Assembly (NCBI GenBank): GCA_017444095.1
Contig: JAFSXM010000030.1
Coordinates: forward strand, 1-46,750
Reading direction: 5' to 3'
DNA: 46,750 nucleotides
DNA from: Rickettsiales bacterium
GTDB taxonomy: Bacteria; Pseudomonadota; Alphaproteobacteria; Rickettsiales; Deianiraeaceae
Position 1 is the first letter of the stretch, and the number at the start of each line of letters is the position of its first letter. The notes under the pieces are model-generated. The model was not told the origin of the DNA. It saw only the letters and a program-made list of their open reading frames with translations, and did no database searches. Below, in pieces: positions 1-7,827 of the stretch. Both the position numbers and the translations under genes were made by a program.

Positions 1-2
1 AC

Positions 3-191
3 ATAGCTAATGATACCAATGAGAATGATTGCTTATATCCGTATGTTTTACAAACTAATGAAGCAAATAATCTGTTTATTTTATTAAATAAACTCAATAT
101 TACTTTTTTACCAATAAATAAATGGTTAAACCCCCCCCCCCACAACATAATTGATAGCATTAAATGTTCTTTTGGATTTGGATATTCTTGA
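3..191 (+). CDS. C-terminal part of an unidentified protein (5' truncated)
   Basis: One frame is open from the left edge to a TGA at 189-191 (about 62 residues); the other two forward frames hit stops within the first ten bases. The peptide has coding-like composition (YPYVLQTNEANNLF, then LNKLNITFLPINKWLN). This loosely resembles the C-terminal region of DegT-type aminotransferases, but too little is present to name it. The C11 tract at 131-141 lies inside the frame and encodes three prolines, so any length change there would replace the last residues. The start of the gene lies outside the window. Confidence 0.45.
   Translation: MANDTNENDCLYPYVLQTNEANNLFILLNKLNITFLPINKWLNPPPHNIIDSIKCSFGFGYS
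131..141. repeat. Homopolymer tract C11
   Basis: Eleven consecutive cytosines in a strongly AT-rich genome. The tract lies near the 3' end of the truncated reading frame. It could be a slippage-prone (phase-variable) site or a sequencing artefact. Confidence 0.8.
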
Positions 192-484
192 TACTCTTTG
201 CATAGCATATAAACTTTAATAATCTTAAAATAAAATGCAAGGGAAAATTTAACTGGAGGTTGAGAAGGGGTAATTGTTTCACTAATGGCAACGATGTGTG
301 AAGAAAGTGTTTAAGAAATTAAGTTATTGAGATGTTGTTAAATTTGTTGGTGAGAATGGTGGAGGATTGTTGGTGTGTTGTTGGTATTTTTATGTTTAAC
401 TTAATTTAGTGTAATCAGTGTTGTTGAAGTGCATAATAAAATTCTTGCAAATTATTTATATCAAAAAATGAAAATAACTCGTAT
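192..484. other. Intergenic region, no gene recognised
   Basis: I see no open frame with coding character on either strand. The stretch at about 240-400 is GT-rich on the plus strand compared with its surroundings, which may mark a decayed gene, but I could not read a homologous peptide from it. Confidence 0.4.
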
Positions 485-555
485 GCGGGTGTAGCTCAAT
501 GGTAGAGTTCCAGCCTTCCAAGCTGGCCACGTGGGTTCGATTCCCATCACCCGCT
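485..555 (+). tRNA. tRNA-Gly (anticodon TCC)
   Basis: Cloverleaf read directly: acceptor arms GCGGGTG and CACCCGC pair fully, the D-arm contains AGCTCAATGGTAGAG, the anticodon arm is CCAGC-CTTCCAA-GCTGG with TCC in the loop, and the T-arm has GTGGGTTCGATTCCCAT. The discriminator is T; CCA is not encoded. The gene at 575 follows after 19 nt and may be co-transcribed. Confidence 0.95.
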
Positions 556-574
556 CTTATTTATAGCTAACATT

Positions 575-1387
575 ATGTTTAGCAGAAAAATAGATTTTGC
601 TGTTGCAGTATTTTTGTTGTCAGTTTTGTTTTATTTAAATTCTGTTGAGGCTAAAACAGATAACGATAATTTTAAAACAAAAAAACATGAAGTGAACGAG
701 CCATCAAGATTGAATGTAAGGCTACAAAGGCACATAAACATTCCACAATCGTGTAAAAAGGAGTTAAAAGAGTATTGCCCTAAGGAATTATATTCAACAC
801 GACAAAGTAGATTTGAATGTTTATCTAAAAAAATAGATATTTTTTCATCAAGATGTAAATATTATGTCGTTAGAAGTAAAAATTTTTATGAAAAATGTAG
901 TAAAGATATTGCTGTGTTTTGTAATAAGACAAATGGTGTTTCCGGTAATGTTGCTGTTTATGAAAAAAATTGCTCAGAGACATTGATGAGAAAGTATAAG
1001 CAGTTATCTGCGGAATGTGCTAATTATATTATTGGGTATAGCGGACGCAACATCTCAACAAAAACGGCAGTTCGTAATATAATGAAGAACGGGAATGTTG
1101 AAGATGTTGCACGGAGTGCTATTTATGAGCAAAAAAAGCATAAATCAAGTATAAAAAGAAATAAACAAAATGCAAAAAGTGATAAAATTGTCAATGATGG
1201 AAATTATACAGCTCAAGATATTAAAAATATGAACACCAAGGTAGTTTTATCAAATGGTATTATGACTAATCAATATGAAGTTGAGCAATTTGAAAAAAAA
1301 TATCATAATATTCTAAAAGATATGGATGAAAAAGAATATTTTCAGTTTGAAAATAGATATTTTGAATTAAAGCAAGCTGGTAAGTAG
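575..1387 (+). CDS. Secreted cysteine-rich-repeat protein (GLG1-like repeats)
   Basis: A 270-residue protein beginning with a signal peptide (hydrophobic run VAVFLLSVLFYLNSVEA, cleavage probably after VEA near residue 26). Two four-cysteine units follow. The first is at about residues 59-97 (SCKKELKEYC, then ECLSKKI, then SSRCKYY). The second is at about 107-150 (KCSKDIAVFC, then KNCSETL, then SAECANY). The order C-x8-C-x(n)-C(L)-x(n)-LS-x2-C resembles the cysteine-rich repeat of Golgi protein GLG1, which also occurs in some bacterial periplasmic proteins. The C-terminal 110 residues are charged, with no recognised domain. It begins 19 nt after tRNA-Gly. Periplasmic or exported location is inferred; function is unknown. 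Confidence 0.6.
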   Translation: MFSRKIDFAVAVFLLSVLFYLNSVEAKTDNDNFKTKKHEVNEPSRLNVRLQRHINIPQSCKKELKEYCPKELYSTRQSRFECLSKKIDIFSSRCKYYVVRSKNFYEKCSKDIAVFCNKTNGVSGNVAVYEKNCSETLMRKYKQLSAECANYIIGYSGRNISTKTAVRNIMKNGNVEDVARSAIYEQKKHKSSIKRNKQNAKSDKIVNDGNYTAQDIKNMNTKVVLSNGIMTNQYEVEQFEKKYHNILKDMDEKEYFQFENRYFELKQAGK

Positions 1388-1392
1388 CAACG

Positions 1393-2628
1393 TTATTTTT
1401 TTATTATAATTTTTCTCGCGAAGAATATAAGTATAAAAAATACCATTAACATAATTATATTTAATGCGAGCTTATATGATGCAATTTGTGCTATAAATCC
1501 AATCAACAAGTTTGCCATCGATGAAACAAGATTTGATGTAATAAGTGCTAATGAAATGGCAGTTCCTCTAATATGTTTATCTGAGAAAAATTCTAAGTTT
1601 TTTTCTAATGCAACCTCGCATACAACATAACATAAATCGATGATTGCCATAAATACACAGAATAAATACATATTATATGATAATGTTGTAATGGTTCCAA
1701 AAAATACCACACAACATAATGATACACATACTTTTTTTAATGAAACGGATTGTTGAAAAAAGATTAATGATATAATTGTGCCGGCTATCATACATAAATT
1801 CATTATTCCACCAATGAATGTTATATTTACATCGCTCATTCCCATATCAAGTAAGACCATACTTGCGATAGAGCCAAATTGCCAAACAAAAAATACCAAT
1901 ATGCCATAAACAATCATTATGTGGAGAATTATTTTATCTTGCTTTAAGATAAAGATTAACTTGTTAATCACATCTTTAAAAGAATGAGAAATGAATTGTT
2001 GTAGGTTATTTTCTTTATTATCTGGAATTAACATTATTATTAGAATTATCGATGTGATATTCATTATAATGCTGATGTAGATAACAATATTATATCCATA
2101 TTTTCCAAGTAATATGCCAGTTAAAAACTTCATCATTGCAAGATGTCCGTCTATGAATAGATAATAAAGCGACATAGCTTTTGGAAATTTTTTAATGCTG
2201 TCATTGGCTTTTAAATTATTGTAAATAAACGAGCTAACTTTTCCTTGAACTGTGCCTTCTGATAGTCCATATACAACCATTGTAAAACAAAGCCACCAAA
2301 ATGATGTATGTTGTAATAATAGCAAATAACAACATAACTTCATTATTCTACCTACAATAAATAGTTTTTTTGCACCAAATCTGTCAAAAAATAAACCAAA
2401 AAAAGCATCACCAAAAATTCTAACTATTCGTTTTGATGTTATAATGATAGAAATTTGCACTGGTAGCATACCAAGATGTCTAACATAAGGTATCATAACA
2501 CAGCTAATTAGCGATGTGTGTAGGGCAGAGCAAATGAATGTTTTTATTAAAAACCAATTTATCTTAAAAGTATTTTTGTTGTTATTTACTATATCGTTTG
2601 CTTGTGTGTTATATTTGTTTTTAAACAT
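1393..2628 (-). CDS. Major facilitator superfamily transporter
   Basis: A 411-residue integral membrane protein with about twelve hydrophobic segments, the usual MFS size. The loop between helices 2 and 3 carries a signature-A-like motif, GLFFDRFGAKK (G-x3-D-R-x-G-x-K), at about residues 78-88. A soluble, charged central loop near residues 200-230 (IPDNKENNLQQF) separates the two six-helix halves. The substrate cannot be read from sequence. It is the last gene of a minus-strand run and ends 5 nt from the convergent cysteine-rich protein gene. Start is ATG. Confidence 0.75.
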   Translation of the reverse strand: MFKNKYNTQANDIVNNNKNTFKINWFLIKTFICSALHTSLISCVMIPYVRHLGMLPVQISIIITSKRIVRIFGDAFFGLFFDRFGAKKLFIVGRIMKLCCYLLLLQHTSFWWLCFTMVVYGLSEGTVQGKVSSFIYNNLKANDSIKKFPKAMSLYYLFIDGHLAMMKFLTGILLGKYGYNIVIYISIIMNITSIILIIMLIPDNKENNLQQFISHSFKDVINKLIFILKQDKIILHIMIVYGILVFFVWQFGSIASMVLLDMGMSDVNITFIGGIMNLCMIAGTIISLIFFQQSVSLKKVCVSLCCVVFFGTITTLSYNMYLFCVFMAIIDLCYVVCEVALEKNLEFFSDKHIRGTAISLALITSNLVSSMANLLIGFIAQIASYKLALNIIMLMVFFILIFFARKIIIKK

Positions 2629-2682
2629 AACTTTAATGTAAAATGCTGGATGAGAAATAATTTATTTTTGTCAATATAGATT

Positions 2683-5139
2683 TTACAGATGAAAATGGTA
2701 AAATCCATTTTTTGCCCTTGTTATTGCCACATACATTAACCTTTTATTTTCTAACCTTTGTTTTTCTTTTATGTGTTCTATATCATAATATATTGTATTA
2801 TTTTCATTGAATATAAGTTCGTTTTTTTTATACAAAAATGTTCCATTTTTATCATTGTTTTTTCTTTCAAAAAAGATATATTTTTCTGTAAATTTAGGTT
2901 CGCTATTATCAAAGTCAAGCAGAACAACATTATCAAACTCTAATCCTTTTACTCCGTGTATTGTGCTAAAAAAAATACCTTCCTTAATTTGAATATTATT
3001 ATTTTTATAGTTATTGCCATTGATATAATCAACAAAACTTCTTAAATTTAAATCATTTTCACCACTTTCTAAAAAATGTGTATGTATTTCTTGTAGTCGC
3101 TTGATTGCATCTTGATATGTTTTTATATTGAAACATTGTGTATTGTTTTCAACAAATAGTGATATTTCTTTTAATATGTCAGTTATTGTGTATTTTGATA
3201 TTATGGTTTTTAAGAAGACGACTGCTCTTTTGCTTTTTTCTTGCCAGTTGCGTGATAGCAGGTTATTAAATAATAGTTCGTTTGTTTTATTACGAATACT
3301 CATTAAATCATCGTCGGTGAAACCAAATAATTCACTTTTTAGCAAGCAGGCTAAATTTAAATCATCATTTTGCAGAATGGAAAATTTGATAATTGCTAAT
3401 AAATCTTGAAAGTATATTTGTTTTATTGCTAATTCTGGTAGAAAATTGACATTAGCAAATTTTTGCAATTCGCCAATAATATCAAATGCCAGTTCTTTTT
3501 TTGTATTTCTTTTTGGCACAATAATTGCTGTTGTTTTGCCTTGTTTGGAAATATTTAATAATTCTTCCGCAATACTTTCTGCCACTTGTTTTGCTCTATT
3601 TTGTTCCTCAACTTTTTGTTGCAGTAATGTAATCCAACTTTTTATTCTATCTTTATCATTGTCTAATTCTTTATTATCATCGTCAAGAATTAATGTCTTA
3701 TCTACAACAACTCCTTTTCCATCAACGGCTGTTTTATGTTTTATTGTAAATCCAATAGAATTATTATTACAAAAGGCATCTATATTATTATTACATAATT
3801 CATCTGCTTGTTTTAAAATCTCTTTTTTAGATCTATAAGATGTGTCTAATATTACTTCATCGTGCCAATTTTGTTTATTTTCTTGCTTTGTTCTATTTTT
3901 AAAAAAATAATAATATTTATTATAATAATCTAAATTCGCACCTTGAAAGCTATAAATGGATTGTTTTTCGTCACCGACAACAAAAATAATGCTATTATCG
4001 CCATTTTTTTGTTTAAAATTGGATATGATTTCCCAGCTAATAGGGTTTGTATCTTGTGCCTCGTCAAGTATTAAATATTTTGTTGGCGGTAATAATCCTT
4101 GTTTTGCTATTTTTTTTGCTTCAAACAATATATCGTCATAAGTAATAACATTCAGCTGTTTTTTTATTTTTTCATATTCATGCAATATATGTTTTGCAAT
4201 TTTTAATAAAGCCATCGTGCTGTCAAATGATAATTTATTTTGTTTTGTTATAAAATAATTTTGCACTTCACGAAAGGTATGTATTACGGCAATATCAAAT
4301 GAATTTTTCATATTATTCTTTGGTTCTTTTCTTGGCTCATTTTTGTCCTTTAAAAAAACAATATTCTTCCATTCATTTAAATCATAAATATTAACATCAT
4401 TGGCAGTCGTGTTTTGTGTTTTACTACGAGACTTTATGTATTCAAATAGTTTTATTATTTGGTATTCGTCTGTTTTATGTATTGTATCGTTAATATGATT
4501 GGTAAGTTCTTGTAAATTTGTGTTTTTCAAGTATCTTATTTCTTCCGGAAGTAAAAAAGATAAATCTTTGTGGTTTTGTATGTTATTATTATTTATGTCG
4601 GTATCAAAAACTTCTTCACATAATTCTCTAAAATTGTTTTGCTTCTCTATTACATCATTTATAATTTGGCAAAACTCATCGTATGATATACTTTTAGTAA
4701 TATTGTAGACATCATTTTCTAAATATTTTGCATTTGAAATAGATTGAATTATTTGTCTTACAATTCTATTTTTTTCGTGAATATTTGATGATATAATTTT
4801 TACATTTTCTGGTAGTATTTTTTGTTTAATTAAAATTTTTTGACAAAATCCGTGTATTGTGTCTATTTGTAGACTATTGTAATTGATATTTTGCACTTGT
4901 TGAGCTTTATTGCATTGTTGTAGTGTAAGTAATTCATTTATTACTCTATCTTTCATTTCTTTTGCACCTGCATTTGTGTAGGTTATACATACAATGTCTT
5001 CTGTTTTAATGCCATTTTTTAGTAAGAAAAGAAATCTCCCAACTAACTTTGTCGTTTTTCCGCATCCTGCATTTGCTTTTATCCAGTAATTGCCGTTTAT
5101 ATCATTTATATTTGCAATAATACTATTGTAATCTACCAT
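2683..5139 (-). CDS. UvrD/AddA-type superfamily I helicase lacking a nuclease domain
   Basis: An 818-residue SF1A helicase with a full motif set: Walker A in WIKANAGCGKTTKLV (residues about 20-34), motif Ia VCITYTNAGAKEMKDR, TIHGFCQKIL (the AddA-like form), Walker B YLILDEAQDT, motif III VVGDEKQSIYSFQGAN, motif IV LDTSYRSKKEI, motif V IFFSTIHGVKGLEFDNVVLL and motif VI RLMYVAITRAKNG. It stops about ten residues after motif VI. AddA proteins are normally about 1,100-1,200 residues with a C-terminal RecB-type nuclease, which is absent here. No addB is visible nearby. I start at the ATG at 5139, one codon after a TTG. The likely role is DNA unwinding in double-strand-break repair. Confidence 0.8.
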   Translation of the reverse strand: MVDYNSIIANINDINGNYWIKANAGCGKTTKLVGRFLFLLKNGIKTEDIVCITYTNAGAKEMKDRVINELLTLQQCNKAQQVQNINYNSLQIDTIHGFCQKILIKQKILPENVKIISSNIHEKNRIVRQIIQSISNAKYLENDVYNITKSISYDEFCQIINDVIEKQNNFRELCEEVFDTDINNNNIQNHKDLSFLLPEEIRYLKNTNLQELTNHINDTIHKTDEYQIIKLFEYIKSRSKTQNTTANDVNIYDLNEWKNIVFLKDKNEPRKEPKNNMKNSFDIAVIHTFREVQNYFITKQNKLSFDSTMALLKIAKHILHEYEKIKKQLNVITYDDILFEAKKIAKQGLLPPTKYLILDEAQDTNPISWEIISNFKQKNGDNSIIFVVGDEKQSIYSFQGANLDYYNKYYYFFKNRTKQENKQNWHDEVILDTSYRSKKEILKQADELCNNNIDAFCNNNSIGFTIKHKTAVDGKGVVVDKTLILDDDNKELDNDKDRIKSWITLLQQKVEEQNRAKQVAESIAEELLNISKQGKTTAIIVPKRNTKKELAFDIIGELQKFANVNFLPELAIKQIYFQDLLAIIKFSILQNDDLNLACLLKSELFGFTDDDLMSIRNKTNELLFNNLLSRNWQEKSKRAVVFLKTIISKYTITDILKEISLFVENNTQCFNIKTYQDAIKRLQEIHTHFLESGENDLNLRSFVDYINGNNYKNNNIQIKEGIFFSTIHGVKGLEFDNVVLLDFDNSEPKFTEKYIFFERKNNDKNGTFLYKKNELIFNENNTIYYDIEHIKEKQRLENKRLMYVAITRAKNGFYHFHL

Positions 5140-5218
5140 CAACGATGTTATATTGAGAATAATTATTTTAAATAAATATTATGCAAGGCAAATGTTATGT
5201 GTTTTTGTATTAGATGTA

Positions 5219-6226
5219 TTATATTGTGGTTTGTTGAAGTATGATTTTATTTTGAAATAAAACGGAGATAAAATTTTTCCAATTACCAAAGTCTAACCAC
5301 TGAAAATCAGCGATAACACATTTTATGTCTTGTGTGATTTTATGAATGATAGCATTATCTATTGATATAGACGGCACATGATTATCATATTTTATATCAA
5401 TTTGTTGGATATTTTCTTTTATTTGATATGGCTTTTTGGTTTTTAAATAAGTTGATAGGTAATCTTGTTGAGTTTGAACAATACTCATATCATTTGTTTT
5501 AGTTAGGTTTATATGGATGCCGTTAAATATGGTTTTATGATAATCGGTTATATTTTGCAATAACAATTCTTGGTTAAAAACAAACATTCCACTATTCCAG
5601 TAATAATTATTGTTGATGTAAAAACTTTTAGCTGTTTTTATTGGTGGCTTTTCAATAAAACAATCAACTTCGTGAAACAAACTTGTATTAAATATGTCAT
5701 CGTAAGCAACATTGTCTCCAGTATTGTTCTTGAAGGAAGTTGGCGATATTTTAGTTTTTATGTAGCCAAAATTGCTTTCTGGTGAGGTTGGTTTTATGCC
5801 GAATAAAATATGTTTTTGGTTTAAATAACAATACATGCTGGATATTTGAATTTGTCGTGCAAATACATCAACATCTTCTATTACCAAATCTGTTGGTGTG
5901 AAAAATAGCACATTGTCTTTGTTACATATTTTCACAATAGATGTAATAATTGGAAAAGTATTTTTTGGTTCTTTTTCGGCTATAATTGTGTAATTTGTTT
6001 CATTGATTTCACTTAATTGTTGTTTTACGATATCAGCATATATTGCATTTGTTGCTATAAACATATTTTCATTGCGAAATGTGTGTCTTATCCTAATTGC
6101 TGTAAGTTGAAATGATGATTGGTTGTTACTAAAAAATTTCAAAAATTGTTTAGGCAATGTTGTTTGTGATAATGGAGCCAATCTTGTGCCGTTTCCGCCG
6201 GCAAGTAAAACCGGTGCAATTTTCAT
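5219..6226 (-). CDS. manC: Mannose-1-phosphate guanylyltransferase (ManC-like)
   Basis: A 335-residue nucleotidyltransferase. The N-terminal signature APVLLAGGNGTRLAPLSQ followed by LPKQFLKF is the GTP and metal-binding loop of type II sugar-nucleotide transferases. ALAGG-type glycine loop, ITIIAEKEPKNTF-like segment (NYTIIAEKEPKNTF, residues about 79-92) and FTPTDLVIED also match GDP-mannose pyrophosphorylases. The C-terminal DFQWLDFGNWKNF matches the sugar-binding end of the family. The enzyme makes GDP-mannose from mannose-1-phosphate and GTP for envelope glycans. The cupin isomerase domain of bifunctional ManC is absent, so it is a monofunctional version. It shares strand with sfsA and the YdeI-like gene upstream. 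Confidence 0.85.
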   Translation of the reverse strand: MKIAPVLLAGGNGTRLAPLSQTTLPKQFLKFFSNNQSSFQLTAIRIRHTFRNENMFIATNAIYADIVKQQLSEINETNYTIIAEKEPKNTFPIITSIVKICNKDNVLFFTPTDLVIEDVDVFARQIQISSMYCYLNQKHILFGIKPTSPESNFGYIKTKISPTSFKNNTGDNVAYDDIFNTSLFHEVDCFIEKPPIKTAKSFYINNNYYWNSGMFVFNQELLLQNITDYHKTIFNGIHINLTKTNDMSIVQTQQDYLSTYLKTKKPYQIKENIQQIDIKYDNHVPSISIDNAIIHKITQDIKCVIADFQWLDFGNWKNFISVLFQNKIILQQTTI

Positions 6227-6297
6227 ATATTTTCTTACAAAGAAGATTTATTTTTCTAAATGTCAAATGATTGAAGTGTTGGTGGGGATATAGTTTG

Positions 6298-6873
6298 TTA
6301 AAATAATCTCCCGTAGTCACTCATATTTCCATACATCTTTCCAAGAAGTGTTTGTTTTATAAAATTTGTGATTTGTTTTTCATACATTTCTTTTCTATCT
6401 TTATACTTAAAATGTCGCTGTATGCTATCAATTCTTAATCTTTGGTATATTTCTGGAAAAGAATAAAAATGTTTTTTTAATGTCTCATTGCCATCAATAA
6501 CATCTTTCATTCGTTGCGAAATTTCAAAAGTTTCTTTACAATTTTCTAATGCAAGTCGTCCGGCATTGGTCATTTTTCCTTGTTTTTCAAGCCATTTGCA
6601 TCTTTCCTTATTTAATTCCGTCCAAGGACTTTTCTTTTGTCTTGGGGAAAATCTTTGAACGATTTTTCCATCAACATTTCTGCAAGTGCTATCAATCCAG
6701 CCGAAGCATAGAGCAACATATACGGCATCAATATATGACAAACTGCCATCTTGAGGTTTTCCTTTTTTAACCTCAATAAAACATTCATTTATGCGATTAT
6801 AATTTTGTAAGAGATAGCTATAAAATTCATTAAAAGATTTAAATGTTAGTATATCTCTTATAGTATTTGTCAT
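6298..6873 (-). CDS. YdeI/OmpD-associated family protein
   Basis: A 191-residue protein matching the YdeI family. The N-terminal region FNEFYSYLLQNY and ECFIEVKKGKPQDGSLSY lead into YVALCFGWIDSTCRNVDG, then FSPRQKKSPWTELNKERC and MTNAGRLALENC. The GWIDS and SPRxxxSxWSxxNxxR elements are the conserved core of this family. The C-terminal half is helical and basic (KYKDRKEMYEKQ). Function is poorly understood; some members are described as bacteriocin-protection proteins. The start codon lies 5 nt after the stop of sfsA, so the two are probably co-transcribed and translationally coupled. Confidence 0.75.
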   Translation of the reverse strand: MTNTIRDILTFKSFNEFYSYLLQNYNRINECFIEVKKGKPQDGSLSYIDAVYVALCFGWIDSTCRNVDGKIVQRFSPRQKKSPWTELNKERCKWLEKQGKMTNAGRLALENCKETFEISQRMKDVIDGNETLKKHFYSFPEIYQRLRIDSIQRHFKYKDRKEMYEKQITNFIKQTLLGKMYGNMSDYGRLF

Positions 6874-6878
6874 ACATT

Positions 6879-7643
6879 TTAATAGTTTATGACTTCCTGT
6901 GTATTATTTCTTAAATCAAACAATTCAACTCCGTCTGGTTGAAAGTTTAGTTGTAAATTCCAAAATTCAACACCTTTATCAATTGCATCCGTCACAACCT
7001 GTTTTATTATTGTGTAATTTTTACTCTTCAAATGTCCTTTGATTTTTGTTATTTTATAATCCGGAATATATTGATTTATTGTTAGTAAAATTGCTTTTTC
7101 GTGTTGTTTTAATGAATTTGCCAACTCTTTGATGTGTTTTTCAAATCTGTCAGTTGAAGAGAAATCGCTGATTTTTTTTGTTTTTATATGTGAACTATAA
7201 TTGATTTCCAAAGATATGAGTGGTGTTTTAACTTCAAGGTATGTATCTCCAACTAAAAAATCTAATTTTGATTTACCTAATACGACTTCCTTATGAATTG
7301 TTGTGTAATTATTAACTATTTTATCAAGCTGATGTGTTTGTAATAAAAAATCTACAATTTTATTTGAAAAAATTAAGTTAATGCCTATCCATTTTTTATT
7401 GTCTTTACTTACATCATCACAAGAAATTGCCTCAACTGTGTATTTCAATTTTCTTTTTATGTCATCATTGTGCGAAAGTAAGCAAGCTACACCGGATAAA
7501 TCAATATCGCCAATTCTTGTTGTAGTAGGGCAATGACATCTAATTTCTTTTCCATTTAGCATTACATCAATGGTAAATTGAGAGTTTCGTTTTATAATTA
7601 CTGCTTCTTGTAATGGTTGTTTGAAGAAATATTTTTCTCCCAT
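6879..7643 (-). CDS. sfsA: SfsA family protein
   Basis: A 254-residue protein resembling SfsA, slightly longer than the roughly 235-residue family norm. An OB-like N-terminal half (RNSQFTIDVMLNGKEIRCHC) is followed by CPTTTRIGDI, equivalent to the CPNxGxM element. The C-terminal nuclease-like half contains SKLDFLVGDTYLEVKTPLI, whose D...EVK arrangement is typical of PD-(D/E)XK folds. SfsA proteins have been called sugar-fermentation stimulators and later nucleic-acid nucleases. The usual GRHG- and RHxxEL-like segments are only partly recognisable (TDRFEKHIKEL), so it is a divergent member. It lies 29 nt downstream of tRNA-Ser. Confidence 0.75.
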   Translation of the reverse strand: MGEKYFFKQPLQEAVIIKRNSQFTIDVMLNGKEIRCHCPTTTRIGDIDLSGVACLLSHNDDIKRKLKYTVEAISCDDVSKDNKKWIGINLIFSNKIVDFLLQTHQLDKIVNNYTTIHKEVVLGKSKLDFLVGDTYLEVKTPLISLEINYSSHIKTKKISDFSSTDRFEKHIKELANSLKQHEKAILLTINQYIPDYKITKIKGHLKSKNYTIIKQVVTDAIDKGVEFWNLQLNFQPDGVELFDLRNNTQEVINY

Positions 7644-7672
7644 ATTTGATTATGTTTACATCGATAAAATGG

Positions 7673-7760
7673 CGGACAGACAGAGATTCGAACTCTGGAT
7701 ACGGCATAACCGTATGCCGGTTTTCAAGACCGGTGCTTTCAACCGCTCAGCCATCTGTCC
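7673..7760 (-). tRNA. tRNA-Ser (anticodon TGA)
   Basis: On the minus strand the acceptor arms GGACAGA and TCTGTCC pair. The anticodon arm is ACCGGTC-TTGAAAA-CCGG with TGA, a long variable arm (GCATACGGTTATGCCGTATC) marks a class II tRNA, and the T-arm is AGAGTTCGAATCTCT. The discriminator is G, as expected for serine. CCA is not fully encoded. It sits just upstream of sfsA on the same strand. Confidence 0.95.
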
Positions 7761-7827
7761 TATCTTAAACAAAAGGAATTGTTGAAAATAAAAAAAATAT
7801 TAAAATAAATTGCAAGAGAAAACAGCA

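Noticed and set aside
332..409. Possible 25-residue hydrophobic peptide
   Set aside because: Short, GT-rich, no ribosome-binding site or promoter; likely chance.
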